64,000 bases of DNA from Cryptomeria japonica (GCF_030272615.1 NC_081413.1:333784302-333848301); one strand, 5' to 3'; counted from the first letter of the stretch, positions 34,691 through 49,105 are shown. Numbers and translations are program-made. The notes: generated by a model not told the origin, from the sequence alone.

Positions 34691-36547
34691 AAATAATGAA
34701 CTTTGGGGAGTAAAATAAAATCGGTCAAGTATCAAAATTTCACAAATGAAGGCTCAAAAGAAACACTCAGATCATAGGAATCGAATGACATAAACCAATC
34801 TTCAAATCATAAGCCATAAGGAAAGAATTTCTCAAAACACACAAGGACAATCAAAACTTCCTAAAACATAAAAAAAGATTCCATTGAAACCAAAGAACTC
34901 AAATCCAACAAAATCACATACAGGAAGGAATCTGCACTCACGACTACATACAGCCAAGACCCAAATATTTTTTTCCCAGCTATAAATTTTAACCTTAGGA
35001 CATAAAGTGTATATAAAATATTTCCATCAAAACTATATAATAAATTTATTTTTCCCAATCTACCCGAAAATAGTCTTTCTAAGCAATCATGGAGAATACA
35101 ATATTTTTCTGAAAATAAAGTACACAGGAAGAAAATTCCTCCAGCCTGGAAAATAGAAGTTATGGCTAAGAATCTAATGAAGAGCAACCAAAAACGATCC
35201 TCAAGCAACCAAAATCCAAAGCCAAGTTGAATATGCAGAAAATTCTTCCCATAAGCCAACCCGGGTGAATGCACAGAAAATCCATTAAATAGAAAATCAA
35301 GCCAAAACCCATATAATATGTTGGCCAATCAAAATAATAGGCGAAATAATATTTCTCACCAACCCATATCAAACTCCAAGGTAAATATGAATAAAATAAT
35401 AGTTAACTTACCCAATAACTCAACCAATCACACAAAAGGGTAGGTAGAATAATATTTAATCAACCCATCTCAAAAACCAAGGTAAAATTAATAAGATATT
35501 ATTTAATTAACTTACCCAATAATTCAGCCAATAGAATGAGTGGGTAGGTAGAATATATTAATTATCCCAAAGTGTAAAAAGAGAAATAATAATAATACTC
35601 ATGGGCACAATTAACTATAAAAGCCCATCAACAAAATAGCCAAGGGTGTACAGACAAATACTCAAATTAATAGATAATATTTATCCAATGATCATAAATC
35701 AATAAATACTTAATCAATAATATAAAATCACCTATTAAATATAAACCCCAATAAATAAATAAACCAAGGCTATAATAAATAAGTATTCTAATTAATAATA
35801 AGCTTTTCTTATTAAATGATAATATTCATTCCAAAGCAACTAATTAAATAATGGATAATAATTATCTAATGATATAAAATCATTTATCCACTATTACTCT
35901 TTCTCAATTATTTATCTTTTATTTACCAACTACAGATATTTAATTTATTATAAACTATATAGATCTATTAATTTAATATAACATTATTAAACTATATAAC
36001 TTCATTAATTAATTAATTAATAATAATAAAATTATCAAACAATAAACTCAATACGCCACACAAGATAACAAAGGGCAACTCAAGAGACTACTGACGCTAA
36101 ACAACAACTCATACTAAGATACCAACTGACAACGGTGACCAACTTAAATCTAGAGTGTGGAATGGGTTTTCATGTCATCTCCGATTAACTTGCCATTGGG
36201 ATAAGACACACTCAAACCTATGAAGCCAGGTGGAGTCGATGTCTGGTACCTGCAAATCCTGTATCCACAAAGCCACGCTACAATATATACAATATATAAT
36301 ACATGCAAGTGATAGAGAATCACAATGGCACATCCCACTCGCAAAGAGTGATGTGACATCATCCCTATCACGCAAACAGTAGTCGACAATCACAAACAAC
36401 CAAGCAATATCATAATTGATCTCACATCATGAATTAAGGTTAGTAACATCATAAAATACCATCAAATCAACATTAAGTAGACTAAGTTATAACAAAGAGA
36501 TCTATTGTTGTACAAAAGAGATAGATAACTTAGGGAGAGGCACTACA

Positions 36548-37067
36548 GATTCAAATAATTGAATATAAATCACATTTTTATGAAATCATAATACTAAATG
36601 AAATTTAATATTTGAGGAGGATATCGGTGATGCATAATTCATAATTTTAGATTTGGGTGTTTGGATTAGTATTTAGACTTAATTTCTTTTTCCCCAACCA
36701 AGACCAATAAGGAAGTGTGTAGGTATTTACTCGAAAGGGAAATTTTGATTATCCTTGTGCATTGAATAGTGGATTATTAATAGATTGATTTTATTATAAC
36801 TATGATACCTTTAGAAAATATAAATCTTATGTCTGTAGATGATGTTTTATTGCTTTCTTCTATACTTATTATGGTTCTCTTGTTTGTAGAAGAGTAAATT
36901 GTAGTTAAGGACTTTCAATGCTAAGGGAAATGTTTATATCTAGTTAATCTCATTAAATAAGTGGATATTAAATTTAGAAAGTGAGCTTGAAGAGTCTTTG
37001 TTGATTTATGGTTCTTTAGCAGTAGGTAAAGTGTGTTTAGTAATTAGGGAAAATCTTTTACTTTGAT
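36548..37067. other. Unassigned spacer between two large LTRs
   Basis: AT-rich, no gene. It was once joined to 53874 onward, since everything between is nested insertion. The duplication of the next element ends it. Confidence 0.5.
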
Positions 37068-38929
37068 TGTAATGCCCCGCCAAGAACCCCAAAGGAAAAC
37101 CAACAACTAAGGGGGAAATAATTTATTTTTAAAAGTATAAATCACATTAAGTGCATTAATTACTACATAGCACAAAAAAATAACACAAGCAGAAGACTAA
37201 CACCAAAATTCCTAAAGGGTTACCAACGAAAAAATTAAACTAAAAGTTAAATTCCACAATTATGATTAATCCAATTAACCATCATTACTCATTGAACATA
37301 ATAAACCATAAACAATAACAGATTTCACCATTTAAAGATTGAAAGGATACAATATAATTTCTCTTCAATACAACATTTACACAAATCATAAAGAAAGCTC
37401 ATAAAAACATCAAAAACTTAGGATTACATTGATCTTCCAATACATGGCCCACATTAAACATATAAAGTAACAACTTAACCAAATTACAAGGTTACATAAA
37501 TTCATTGATACAATTGACCACACAAGTCTCCAAAGAACAATAATCTCCAAATTGAGATAGAGCATGAGTCACGAACCACAAGAACACCTATGAAGCCAAT
37601 CCTCACCAGAAAGTACGAACAAGAACATCCGATGGGAAGTGGCACTACTACCCGACCATGTGATCCCAAACTGGAATTACCCCACTGTATTAGGAGATAG
37701 CAGAGGACCCTCAAGCAAGCATAAGCAAGACATGGACGATTGAACAAATGACTCCATGATAGTACAATACGACTCCACAATATTCCAAGTGACTCAACAT
37801 CACAATACCTAAGTGACTCGACATCACAATACACTAGTGACCCTAAAGAGAGAGTGTCATCGCATAGCTTATGATGGTTACCCTAGGTAGGCCTCCATAG
37901 GTCCCAACCCCCATCCTGGGTTATCCTAGTAACCTTTCTTGAACCTCCAGTTCCATCTAAGTCTCATGCGGACCCTACCAACCCTTCATGAAGACAAGGT
38001 GGTTGGTTTGCCATTCTAGGAATTCCCACTACATCTTGAGCCTAAACGAGAGCTCAACCATGCACGGGGTACAATATCTTATATAATGTTATAAACTACC
38101 CACCCTCTCATCAATTATTAGGTTATCCCTTATTATCTGACTATCGAGGGGTTATCCTATTATCCACTTCAAGCATGGCCCCTACTCGAAAGCCACTCTC
38201 TCATAGGACACTAAACAAACATGGTCACTCTACAAGGATCCTATGGCGAGCAGACAACCATAACACCACTATCCAAAAACAAGTGGCCAAAACAAAGACA
38301 CACTAACTCTTGGTTAACCATAAGGAAAAACACTACATGGTTAAGACAATGAGGTCATCATACATCACTTGGTCAAAAGATACCAAATACGCCACAACAA
38401 GACGACTGAATCAAAGATGAGAAATAACCACAAATAATACTCTTTGCAAGGAAAGCTAATATCACTAGGTCCGCACTCAGACAATCTTTGAGAAAATCAA
38501 CATCATAACACTTGCAAATTCATTGATTGGAAATTAAATAAAAACTACCTTCATTCAATGCATTATTCAAAACGTCATTCAATTCTATATAATTTCCAAT
38601 TCAAAATCCCAACAAAGTAATAAAATCCATATTAACTATTTAACCAAATAAAAATATGAATAAAATTAAAACATATTACATATTTCCACATTAAATCTAA
38701 ATTTATCAATTTGATTATACAACCCAACCCTTGATTTACAAGCAAAATTAAATTAAATCCATATATATATATTAACAATTAACTTTAATAAATTACAATT
38801 TTAATCTAACATATAAAAATTTACCTTAAAAACCAACATATAAATTTATTCCTATTCCATGAAATAGCGGTCACATTTAAACATGCATTGCGAAGGAAAA
38901 AGAACGTGCGGTGGGTCAGGCCCTACCCG

Positions 38930-39125
38930 CAGGTAGTGTTGTTGCTGGTAGGCCGCAGTTGCTACCTGTCGGTAGTGCTGCTACAGATCGGTAGCAAGAA
39001 CTACCGCCGGTAGTGCTGCTACCACCGGTAGCAAGCACTACCGACCGTTATTGCTACTACTTGTGTAGCACTCACTACCGACTAGTAGTGCTGCTACCCA
39101 TGGTAGCAAGCCACTACCGTCTCAC
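38930..39125. repeat. Palindromic GGTAGTGCTGCTACC cassette
   Basis: About ten units mixing ACTACCGNCGGTAGT and GCTACCNNNGGTAGC palindromes in LTR 37068-53873; same place as the cassette at 30741 but with a different order and spacer words. Confidence 0.82.
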
Positions 39126-42049
39126 GTGGTGGGATTAGCCTGCCACGTGGGCTAGGTTTAAATTATTTAATAAAAAAAAAATTGAATTAAATTTAAAAAC
39201 AAACCAACATTCCTTGCTCTCATTCACTAGTAAAAAACCCAGTACCCAGAAATTCAATTTTGCAATGATAATTCTTTTATAAGGGAATTTTGCAAATTAG
39301 TAAAACACAAAGGCCTAAATATATGAAAATCTTGGGGAAAATCAAATGAATTTAAGAGAGACAAGAAGGATTTGATAAATTTCTTCACTTCTTCTCACAC
39401 AATAAGAATCCTTGCATCATGCAAGAGGCAATTTTGCCAACATAAACCCCAAATCTTGGGTAAATAGAAACTACTAAACACACAGAAAACTAAATCTATT
39501 TCTTTCAATACCAAATAGAGGAAATAAACCAAGAACTAGATTTTGCAAGAACAAATAACAAACAACAAATAGAAAATTGAGCCATTCCCTTCCAATATGC
39601 ACACATTTGATTTGAATTCAACAAAATACTCAATAACAGCTACTCTTTCTTTCAATCCAACATTCAACAAGAATCTTCAAAGAGATTTTCCAATTTTTCA
39701 AACACACAGGAAGAAAACTCAAACATTCAAAATTTAATTGCAAAAACATGAAGAAGACTATCCAACCTTCAAAGCAATCGAGGAAGCAACTTGTGGAAGA
39801 GTTCCAATCTTGCTAGCCAAATCCAAATCCAAGTTCCTCCTCCCAAATGAGTTTTCCAAATTTTGCATTCAAAAATTTGCCTCTCTTCTTCCCATGAACT
39901 TTCAGGAATAAATTGGAAAAATATAATTTCAACCTAAACTTTTAGGTTGAAAAGTTTTCTCCACCAATCAGAATAAATTATTTAAAAAGTAAAGGAAATC
40001 AGATTTTACCTTTTTCCATAAACAATTCTTTTTCAACATTCCAAAATACAAAAGCTAATAAAAAAGGTAGAAAGGGAAATGCCTTTATTTATTTCATTTC
40101 ATTTTCTATTTTTCATGATACTTTATTTCAACACAAGTATTTAAAATTTAAATGGCAAGGCATTTACTCATTTCTTTCCTAATATAATAATACAACTTTA
40201 ACACAATAAAATAAGCCAATTTAACCATTTAATTCTGGCAACTCATTTATTTAATTATATCAATAAACTCAAGAGAATTATAATTAACTAATTACACCAA
40301 CACAAAAATAGCATCATTCACTCAATTAAATAACTATTCAAATAATCGGAAGCACACAAAACAAGGAATGATCAAACGACGACTCACAAACAACCAAGAC
40401 CACAACACTACAACTCGCATACCGGTCAAATGGAAAAGACGACCGACTGATAACACTCACATGAGTGTGATTGCAAGTGTAGTACCCCTGCCCTAATCGG
40501 ATTCTAATTTTGGTTTGACCTTGGTTAGTTTATCATGTTATAATGTTATAGTCAGATGTTTTGATTATTGTGCGTACCGATTAATGTGGTTTTTGCATCA
40601 ATTTGTATGTAAGCTTATTAGTTCTCCTGATTCATGTTAGTAATCTTGGGCTAACACTTTTATTAAATATATATATGTATGCATGTGTGATTCATGGTTG
40701 CGGGAGATTGCAGGTACAGTACCGCATTGGGTGCGAGGTTCGTCTCCACCTGGATTCTCAAGTTTGAGTGTTCCTCATTGGCCCTTAGAAATTGGATTAG
40801 GTGGTCATGAGACCCTTGTGTGACCCTAGTCGTGCTCAAGTGAGCGTCGTCAACCATCCGTTAATATCGCCTTTGGTGGGGTATGTAGGTCGGCTGTCTA
40901 TTTGGTTGTCTTGGGTTGCATGTTTTGTGTGTGGTTAAATTGAGTAATTAATCCTTAATGTTTAATTTGATTTAATGTGTGTTTATGCATTAGTAATTAA
41001 GGGACTAAAATAAATAGGTTCCCTTTATGCAATTAATCGTTAATTAGGATTGCTCAATTCGAGTTGGTAGCAAGTTCGATTGAATGGTTAATTTTAAATT
41101 GATTAATTTATTTTGTGTATGCTTTTGGAAGGGAAAGATTTAAATTTATTTGAAATAGAATTAATTTAATCTCTTTTCCCTTTTAAAAATAGAAAGGTAA
41201 TTTCAAGTATTTAAGAAAATCATTTTTAATTAGAAAAGCAAGTTTAATATATATTTGATAAAGTGGGAAAGATTAATTTGGGGATTTTATTTTAATTAAA
41301 AATATTCTACCCTCATTAATATTCTGGAATATAAAGGTTAATTTTGTTGAAATTGAGAAAATTAGAAATTAAATGAGGAAGAGGCATTTTGATTTTTCTA
41401 AATTAGAAATAAATTGTGTAAAAGTATTTTTATTTTAAAAATGAGATTTTTGGTCAAAAACTTGGCCATTTAAGCTAGGGTTGGAGAAATATTCTGTGAG
41501 AAATGATTTTTGGAAAATATGGCCGAGAGACATTTTGGAATGTTTCTGGAGAAATTTTTGGGGAAAATATTTTGGAGAATGATTTCTTGAGCTACAGGTT
41601 GGGCTCTCCTTCAAATCTCTTCTAGGATTGCGTATGGAGGTAGGATTTCTTTTATTTGTCTTCTTGTTGCCAAAGAAATTTACTGTTTGGTTTGAAAGAA
41701 ATGTGCTTGTTGTTAAAAAAAATCTTCCAGATTGATTTCTAGGTCGTATTTGGGTTTGGGATTTTAAAACTATGCATATTAGCTTGTGCTTTTGCAAAAT
41801 TGGTTGAATCATTTGTGAGAAATGATTCATTTTGCCCAAATATGATATTTTGTTGAAGAAATTTGCTTATGGGTCTGGTTATTCATTAAATTTTTGAATA
41901 TTATGTAACCTGTGACTTTTGGGAAAAATTATTTTAGTCTCTGTGTGAGACTGTAAATTAAATCCAAAGGGGGTTTTATTTTTTTGTTTATATTAAACAT
42001 TAAATATAAAATCAAAATTTTATTTCTTGGGCGGATTGGGTTTTGGAGG

Positions 42050-42300
42050 GCGGGGAGCCGAGGCTCAACCCACGCCCCCTATCCATCACGAGCTCGTAGC
42101 CTATGGGGTCTGCGACCACACTAGTGGCCGCAGAGCTCCACGACCATAGTTTGGCCGCAGAGGCCTGCGACCCCACTATGGTTGTGGGGACCTACGACCC
42201 CATGGTGGCCGCAGAGTCTCGCGTCCACAGTGTGGTGGCCGCAAGTCTGCGTCCACCATGGTGGCCGCAGCCTCCACGGCTAGGGCACGACCTCTCCCAC
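42050..42300. repeat. GC-rich palindromic GTGGCCGCAGAG cassette
   Basis: About seven units of roughly 30 bp (CTGCGACCNCACTATGGTGG-like, followed by CCGCAGAG), with much internal complementarity. Strikingly GC-rich in an AT-rich LTR. The 105-codon open frame across it is a by-product of the repeat. Confidence 0.8.
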
Positions 42301-42602
42301 TCCTGTGGATGGGAGGTGGGCCCACATGCCCTTGGTTGTTTATTGTTTTTTTTAATTTATTTAAAATATATATATATATATATATATATGCTTACCAATT
42401 TAAATTTTGGTTTAAGTTAAAAAGTTTTCATATTATTTTGTTAAAAGGTTTTTAAATAGTTTTTTTTATTATTAATTATTATTTGGTATATATTTTATTA
42501 ATTTTGAATTAATATATATATATATTTATTAATATTTAATTTTAAATGTTATTGATTATTAATTAGTATATATTGTATTAACGGTGGATTAATATGTGTA
42601 TA

Positions 42603-42615
42603 TTTTTTTTTTTTT
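42603..42615 (-). other. LINE poly(A) tail
   Basis: Thirteen T on the plus strand at the element's 3' boundary. Confidence 0.75.
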
Positions 42616-44846
42616 GATAAAAGTGGAGAGTCCACTGAACTTATATTAATTGAAAGCAAATTTTACATCGGGTTCAGACATGGCATACCGGCAGGAAAGA
42701 ACCTGCAAGAAAACCTCTAGTTGTAGCCATTTTTTAAATTTACAACAGAGATATATATAGCCCTTACAACCAGTATGTTTCGACTAAAAAACCCCACCCT
42801 CCTATCACAACCTCTCTTTTTTTTTCATTTTTACAAATAGATCAAACTGACAATTTTAAAACCGAAGAAGAGATGGGTGTGAAGAGACAGCTGCATGAGA
42901 GAGAATTCACTTTCAGGACCAATGCAAACCATTTCGAATAGAATAAAACCAAGCTGCCTGCAACCCTGCAAAAAACCAAAAAACCACCAGCTACAACACA
43001 GACAATATGTTAGATATCCAAGAACCAGGAACTAGTGCTCTCTTCCGGTGGCAGCTGAGAAGAGAACGGAGGTGAAACCACTCTTAAAGGGAAGGACACC
43101 CAAGCTGGAGTAGAACACAAAAAACCCAAAGATATCAGTGAATGCAGAGCCTGAAAAACAACCCATGCTTTATCAACAAAATGGTTAGGAGCCAAATATA
43201 ACAAAAAATCCATAGAGGTTCTAGTAGTTTCCAAGGAGTCACATATCAATCCCATTCATAACTGATGAAGCAAATGACTAGACCAACCATTAGCCAAAAG
43301 GTCATGGCGAGGATGAAAACCCCCATAAGGAAAAGAGCCCATATCAAACTGATAACTATCCATTGCAGCAGAGACCAACTCCCAATTACACACTGTCAGA
43401 AAGACAAACAAGGATACCAAAAGGTGAACCAAATCCAAGTCAAGCAGAACATCATAGCAAACAGTAATAAAATGAGAGAGAAGCTCATCATAATAAATTT
43501 GGCGAGCAACCTGTAACCACCTACATCCCAAAAGTCTGCGAAGCTCAAAATCCACTACGGGAATAAATAAATTGAAAACCTTACCAAGTTTAACAAAATT
43601 ATCCTCACTTGCATCATCATCCCCTAGTGAATGAGCTTCTAAAACCACTCTATATACTTCACATGGAAAAGAGGATGACATTTGCAGAAAGAAGGGCACC
43701 GATAACCAAACAGAAAAAACACACAAAATTGCTTTTGACATTGACAAAAGAGAAGTGTATTTGAAGGAGAAGAAATGGCCTGAATTTCCCACAAAGGTGT
43801 GAAAACAACCACTACAATCACACATGTATCAATTTGCACATATTTAAAATCCTTCCATTAAAACTCATAAGTGACTCTCCCACAAGTAGGATACTAACAT
43901 GCAAAAAAATAAACTAACCGTACTCCAAACTTACAGACCCAGACAAGCACAAGCGGCCAACAAGTAGATATTAATCATCGGATAATAAAACCTTACAAAC
44001 GTATCGACAGCTGGAGGAGATGAAGCATGCAGAAAAGAATGTAGGTGTAAAGGATAATGATTACATAAATCACACATGCCACAGCCAAAACCCGATATAA
44101 ATGAGGATAATATTGACAAGACATAAAAACACATTAAAAAATCGAAAAGCAAATCCAAAGGAAAACTGTCTCCAAACTGCGATAGAAAAGCTTATGAAAC
44201 TTTAGAAAAAATTCCCATACATTACCAAAAAAAACCATTTAACTCGACGTGGCCAAGATAAAGATCCCAAACTGTAGCTTTAACACAATGTGCACCAAAT
44301 GTAAACAAATGACAATATTCATATGTGAGAAAGAAAAACAACTTAAGCCTTATAAAGAAAATAAATTTCTTGCCCCCATATGTATGCCGAATGGAAAAAG
44401 AGTACACCATATTAAAGAACAAGCTGATAAAATATAATGTCATCCAAGCCTAAATCTCCAATTCTTAAGTAATACACACATTACCATCTAACTCAAATAC
44501 AGAGATGTATAACTACTCCAAATGTAGATAGATATAAGGCCTTCTATCAACACTTGAAGCAATGATACAAATTGTATTGAGAAGAAGAAAATATGAATCC
44601 TTCAGTAAGAAATGGAGAAAATCCAAAAAATTTAACATGTAATGCCACTAGAAAAATAATCTCTCCAACCTTCTAGAAATACATGCATTAACATCTAACC
44701 CAATTACAGAAGTGTAAGGAACTCCATATGTAGATAGCAATAAAAAATCCTCCTATTGCCACATGATGACCAGATACATACTGAACTAAGAAGAGGAAAA
44801 TACATATATTTCAACAAGAATGGAGGAATAACTCAAAATAGATAAC
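42616..44846 (-). other. Long 3' region of LINE
   Basis: No domain is recognisable in the 189- and 75-codon minus frames at 43256-43825 and 43931-44158. About 44450-44620 and 44680-44840 look like two diverged copies of one roughly 230-bp unit (ACATTACCATCTAACTC / GCATTAACATCTAACCC, each followed by GTAGATAG). Either a long untranslated region or a captured segment. Confidence 0.5.
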
Positions 44847-47800
44847 TTAATTTGAGGGATGAGGCATATACCCAAGGAGGAGTTCTTGAGGAATGTCGCC
44901 TACTACTATATTATTATGAATAGCAGTAGAGTCAATAGCCAAATTAGCCAAGAAATCTGCCACTTTGTTTAACTCATGAAAGCAATGAGATAATACAGAA
45001 GTATCAAAAAAGGATAACTTCTCCAAAATGTGATCAATTAAATACTTCAAATGCCAACAATTACTTCTACAGTTCAACACGCTTTGGATAACTACCATTG
45101 AATCCCCCTGAATGGAAAGGTGTTTGATCCCAAGAGAGATAGCCAAGTCAACCCCAAGTGACAAAGCTTGACATTCAATGAAATTGTTTGATTGAGACCC
45201 AAGGGCATGACATTGAGCAGCAATTAGGACAGCATTATGGTAAAAAATGGCCATACCAGCCCCAGCCAGACTTGGATTCCCCCTAGAAGCGCCATCAAAA
45301 TGAAGTTTGAAATGACCTGGAGGAGGAGGATCCCATTTTGCCATGATTCTCTTTGATTTAAAAACCAAACTCTTTGCAACAGACCCATGAGAAGGGATAC
45401 AAGCCAAGAATTTCCAAGTCCTAGTGATCATGCCATCCCAATGGGAAAAAGATGTCAGATTATCTAAATTTTTATGAATGTAAGACAAGGCCACCTCTGA
45501 GATAGAGGCCTCTATCTTGAATAAGATATCAGAGAGTGAAGAGGATGTCTTTTTAAAGATCCTATTATTTCTGTCTAGCCAAATGTTCCAAATAATAATC
45601 GATGGGGCTATGATCCAAAGATAGACATAAAAGGAAGAGGGAAAAAAAAATGCCAAGCTCTAAAGTGAGAGAGAAGATCCCCACTAGTGGCAAAAGACAA
45701 GCCTAGCTTCTCAAAAAACCAATTCCAACATCCTAAAGCAAAATCACAATGGAGGAAAAGATGAGAAGATGATTCCAATTTCTATTTACATAAAACACAA
45801 GGGAAAACAACCGATAAGCCCATTCTATCCAGTCTCATGCCGGTGAGAACCCTATCTTGAACCACAAGCCAAGCAAAAGCTCCAGCCTTCGGTAGACATG
45901 CAGGATGCCAGAATAATTTGTAAGGCTAAGAGGGGAGAACCATAGCCGACATAAGAGAATTGTAACCATCTTTCACTGAGTATTTTCCAAAAGAATTCTT
46001 AGTCCAAATGAGCTCATCATCCCTTTTAGACAAGATGATGATTCTATCTTTGAGGATCGAAGAAAATTCTACCTTCAAGCAAGGGCTAACAGGAAGGAAC
46101 TCAATCGATTTCCATTTAGCCAACACCAAATTTTCATATTGAACTACATTAAAATAGTCTGATAGAAAAACCCCCCATTTATCAAGAAGTATTGATTTCA
46201 AGGGAGACCAATCCCTAATAGAATCCATAGGACAATAACCATTCCAAGCATCATCCCAAAATCTAACTTGGTGCACGACCCAAGAAAGATACGGTAGCAG
46301 GACATTTCTACATTTACCCATGAAGTTCCAAATAGCCGACCCCTTAGGCAAAGTTATGGCCCTGAAAATAGACTCCCTAGATCCATTAGACAGATACTTA
46401 GCAAACATGATCCTAGCCCAAAGGGAAAATGGATTTTCATACATTTTCCATACTAATTTGGCCCCAAGAGCCAAATTTTGACTCCCCAAACTACGAATGC
46501 CATCCCCTCCTAGTTCTTTAAGAAGACAAACCTTGCCCCAAGCTAACAAGGGGATCCTAGACTTCCCATGCTTATTATTATTCCAAAGAAAAGACCTCAG
46601 AGTATCCTTTAAACTAACAATAACAGCCTTAGGAGCTTTTAGAATTGACATTAAGTAAATTGGCACCGCATTCAAAACAGACTTAATCAGCACAATTTTC
46701 CCAGCCATGGTGAGCCATTTATGGTTCCATGCCAAAATTTTGTTCGACACCCCTGAGACAAATTTATCCCAAAAACTAAACTTAACCTTATTAGCGAAGA
46801 AGGGAACTCCTAAATAGGTATAAGGTAGAACCCCCTGTTGGAAACCCCAAAACCTTTGAAGCTTATCCTAAAGCAAGGAGTGAGTATTTAAGAAAAAGAT
46901 CTTAGATTTCTCCTTATTAACCATCTAGCTTGAGAAACCTACATAATTCCTAATCACTTTATCTATAACTCAAGCCTCCTTCAAGGATGCACAACCAAAT
47001 AAGAGGGTGTCATCAGCAAAAAGACAATGGGAAATCCTCTGATCAAAATTTTGAATTTTGATACCCTTCCATAAACCATTCTCTCGGGCTGAGCCAATTT
47101 CCCGACTTAGAGCTTTAGCTAATAAGATAAATAAAAAAGGTGAGAGCGGTTCCCCTTGCCTTAAACCCCTAGAAGAGTGGAAGAAACCACAAGGTGACCC
47201 ATTAATGAGAACCGAGAACCTTTCCGAAGAGATACAAGCCATAATCCATTTTATCCAAGCCAAGGAAAAACCCAACCTAACCAGAACTATTCTTAATGCC
47301 TTCCATTCTACCCTATCGTAGGCTTTCATCATATCTAACTTAAGGATCATGGCAAGAAATTTCTGAGCAAAAATTGAATGTAAGACCTCATGAGCAACAA
47401 TATCCCCTTCAGGAGTTTCCCTATGCGGAACAATTCCTCCTTGTTCCAGGGAGATAATTTTTGGTAAAAGAATAGCCAGCCTCATAGCAATCACCTTGTA
47501 AAATATCTTATAAATAGTGTTGCATAAAGCTATAGGATGATAATCTGCAAAGGTTTTAGTGTCCTCCTTCTTAGGTAAAATGAGTATTAGGGTAGTGTTT
47601 AATTCTTTAAGGATAGACCTATTTCTCCTAGCTTCCTCTAAGGCCAAAAGAACATCCTGGCCCACAAAATCCCAGCATTTCTGGAAAAACAAAGGAGTAA
47701 AACCATCAAGCCTGGGGGCCTTATCTGGATTCATAGCAAAAACTACCCTCTTAACCTCATCTAATGAAAAAGGAGACATTAACATTTTATTATCCTCAGA

Positions 47801-49105
47801 AGATACAAGAGAGGGAATGAAGGATGGAATATTGTTAGAAACATCAATATTTTCAGATGAAAGAAGATTCTTAAAAACCTTAACTGCTTCCCTAGAAATA
47901 TCCTCATCATCTGAGAGATTATTCCCCTGACTATCCTAGATGCAAGAAATCCTACTCCTAACTCTTTTCATTTTAGTGCTTGCATGAAAAAAATTTGTAT
48001 TCTTATCCCCATCAGCTAGCCATAACTCCCTATATTTTTGTCTCCAATAGACCTCCTCTCTAACCAAAATTTCATCGAGTTCACTCCTAAGGGACCTGAT
48101 TTCATCTAAAACCTTACCACCCAACCCATTGTGCAAAACGTTCCTATTCAGGACTTCTAACATATCTAAAATCCTTTGTTTTTCTTCAAAAATATTCTTG
48201 AAGTGAAGAGAGTTCCAATTCCTAATATTTTTTTTAAGAAACCTGATCTTCTTGACCAACTAAAACATTCTAGACCCTCTTAAAAATGGAGCCTCTTCCC
48301 ACCAATGATGTAGGAGGAGAAGAAAAGAGGTATCCCTGAACCACATTGGCTCAAACTTAAATGGAATTTTGAAGGAAGATCTATCCCTGACGACACTCAG
48401 CGAAACCAAGAAATGATTTGACCCAGACAGGGGAAGGATGGAAGAAAAAAACTCAATGTTAGAATCAAACCCATTAGAAGAGAGTAAAAATCTGTCCAAA
48501 CGTTCCACAATCTAAGAGAAATTTTTCCTCATATTAGTCCATGTAAAAAGACCATTATTAGGTTTGCAATCAAAAAGAGACAGAAATGAATGCATTAAAA
48601 TCCTCCATTGACTTCTTGTTTGGAATAATCCCCCCCCCCCCCCCCGATTTTTCAGAAACATCCAAGATAGCATTAAAATCTCCCCCTAAAATGACAAAAG
48701 AATGATCCCTAAGGGGGGCTGACACCCTAATGAGTACTTGCCAAAGATCATATTTGGCCAAGATATCTAGGGGGGCATAAATGTTAAACACCCATACTTT
48801 AAAGCTAGAAGCTCTGTGGGAAACTAAAGACAACATCCAATTTGGCTCAAATGTTAACATCTTTACATCAACTACAAAATCATTCCATAACAAAGCAAGG
48901 CCTCCCAATGCCCCAGCAGCCGGACATGAGAAAAACTTCCACTTTTTCCAAGATGAAAAAACTAAGTCCGAATTTTGTAATGAGAGTTTGGTCTCCTAGA
49001 ACAAGCCTATATCCCACTTAACCAAGTCTAACTGAGACTTGATCAAGCATCTCTTGTTAGGGGCATTTAAGCCCCTAACATTCCATGAAATAAACTTTAT
49101 TGTTA
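44847..49105 (-). pseudogene. LINE ORF2: endonuclease, reverse transcriptase, RNase H
   Basis: Starts FISWNVRGLN near 49095, the first motif of the AP-like endonuclease. A TAG replaces the Gln before ETKL; ILGGDFNAI is present (about 48655), but the terminal Ser-Asp-His is SNH. A run of 17 C (plus strand, about 48630) breaks the frame. Reverse transcriptase (47785-46970) has DKAPRLDGF, LDMMKAYDRVEW and the catalytic FADD (about 47010). A thumb and degenerate zinc-binding region follow (46750-45660, with frame loss near 45660-45925). RNase H (45656-44847) keeps HFDGASRGNP, an IECQAL Glu and QGDSMVV Asp. Arm lengths fit plant L1 ORF2; it is inactive. Confidence 0.9.

Larger units (their letters stand above)
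28844..36547 (-). repeat. Large 5' LTR (minus), split by a nested copy
   Basis: Left end TGTAATGCCCACC at 28844, right end GGCACTACA at 36547. Removing the nested element and one duplication (28962-32854) leaves about 3.8 kb, the family length. Landmarks: AAGGAACCACCCCCCATG (33612), the variable cassette at 34440-34690 and the AGGTGGAGTCGAT block at 36229. No open frame in it has a protein-family motif. Confidence 0.8.

Noticed and set aside
34861-35328. 155-codon minus frame, Phe/Leu-rich, membrane-like
   Set aside because: Lies within a large LTR in a region where other copies have no such frame; AT-rich DNA gives hydrophobic codons by composition.
42103-42420. 105-codon Ala/Val-rich frame
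   Set aside because: It is produced by the GC-rich tandem cassette and runs into AT microsatellite; no protein character beyond the repeat.
43256-43825. 189-codon minus frame in LINE 3' region, membrane-like
   Set aside because: No recognised domain and no homologous frame in the window; kept only as a question about the long 3' region.
48781-48999. Plus-strand frames over the LINE (also 47058-47321 and 47559-47930)
   Set aside because: Shadows of the minus-strand ORF2.
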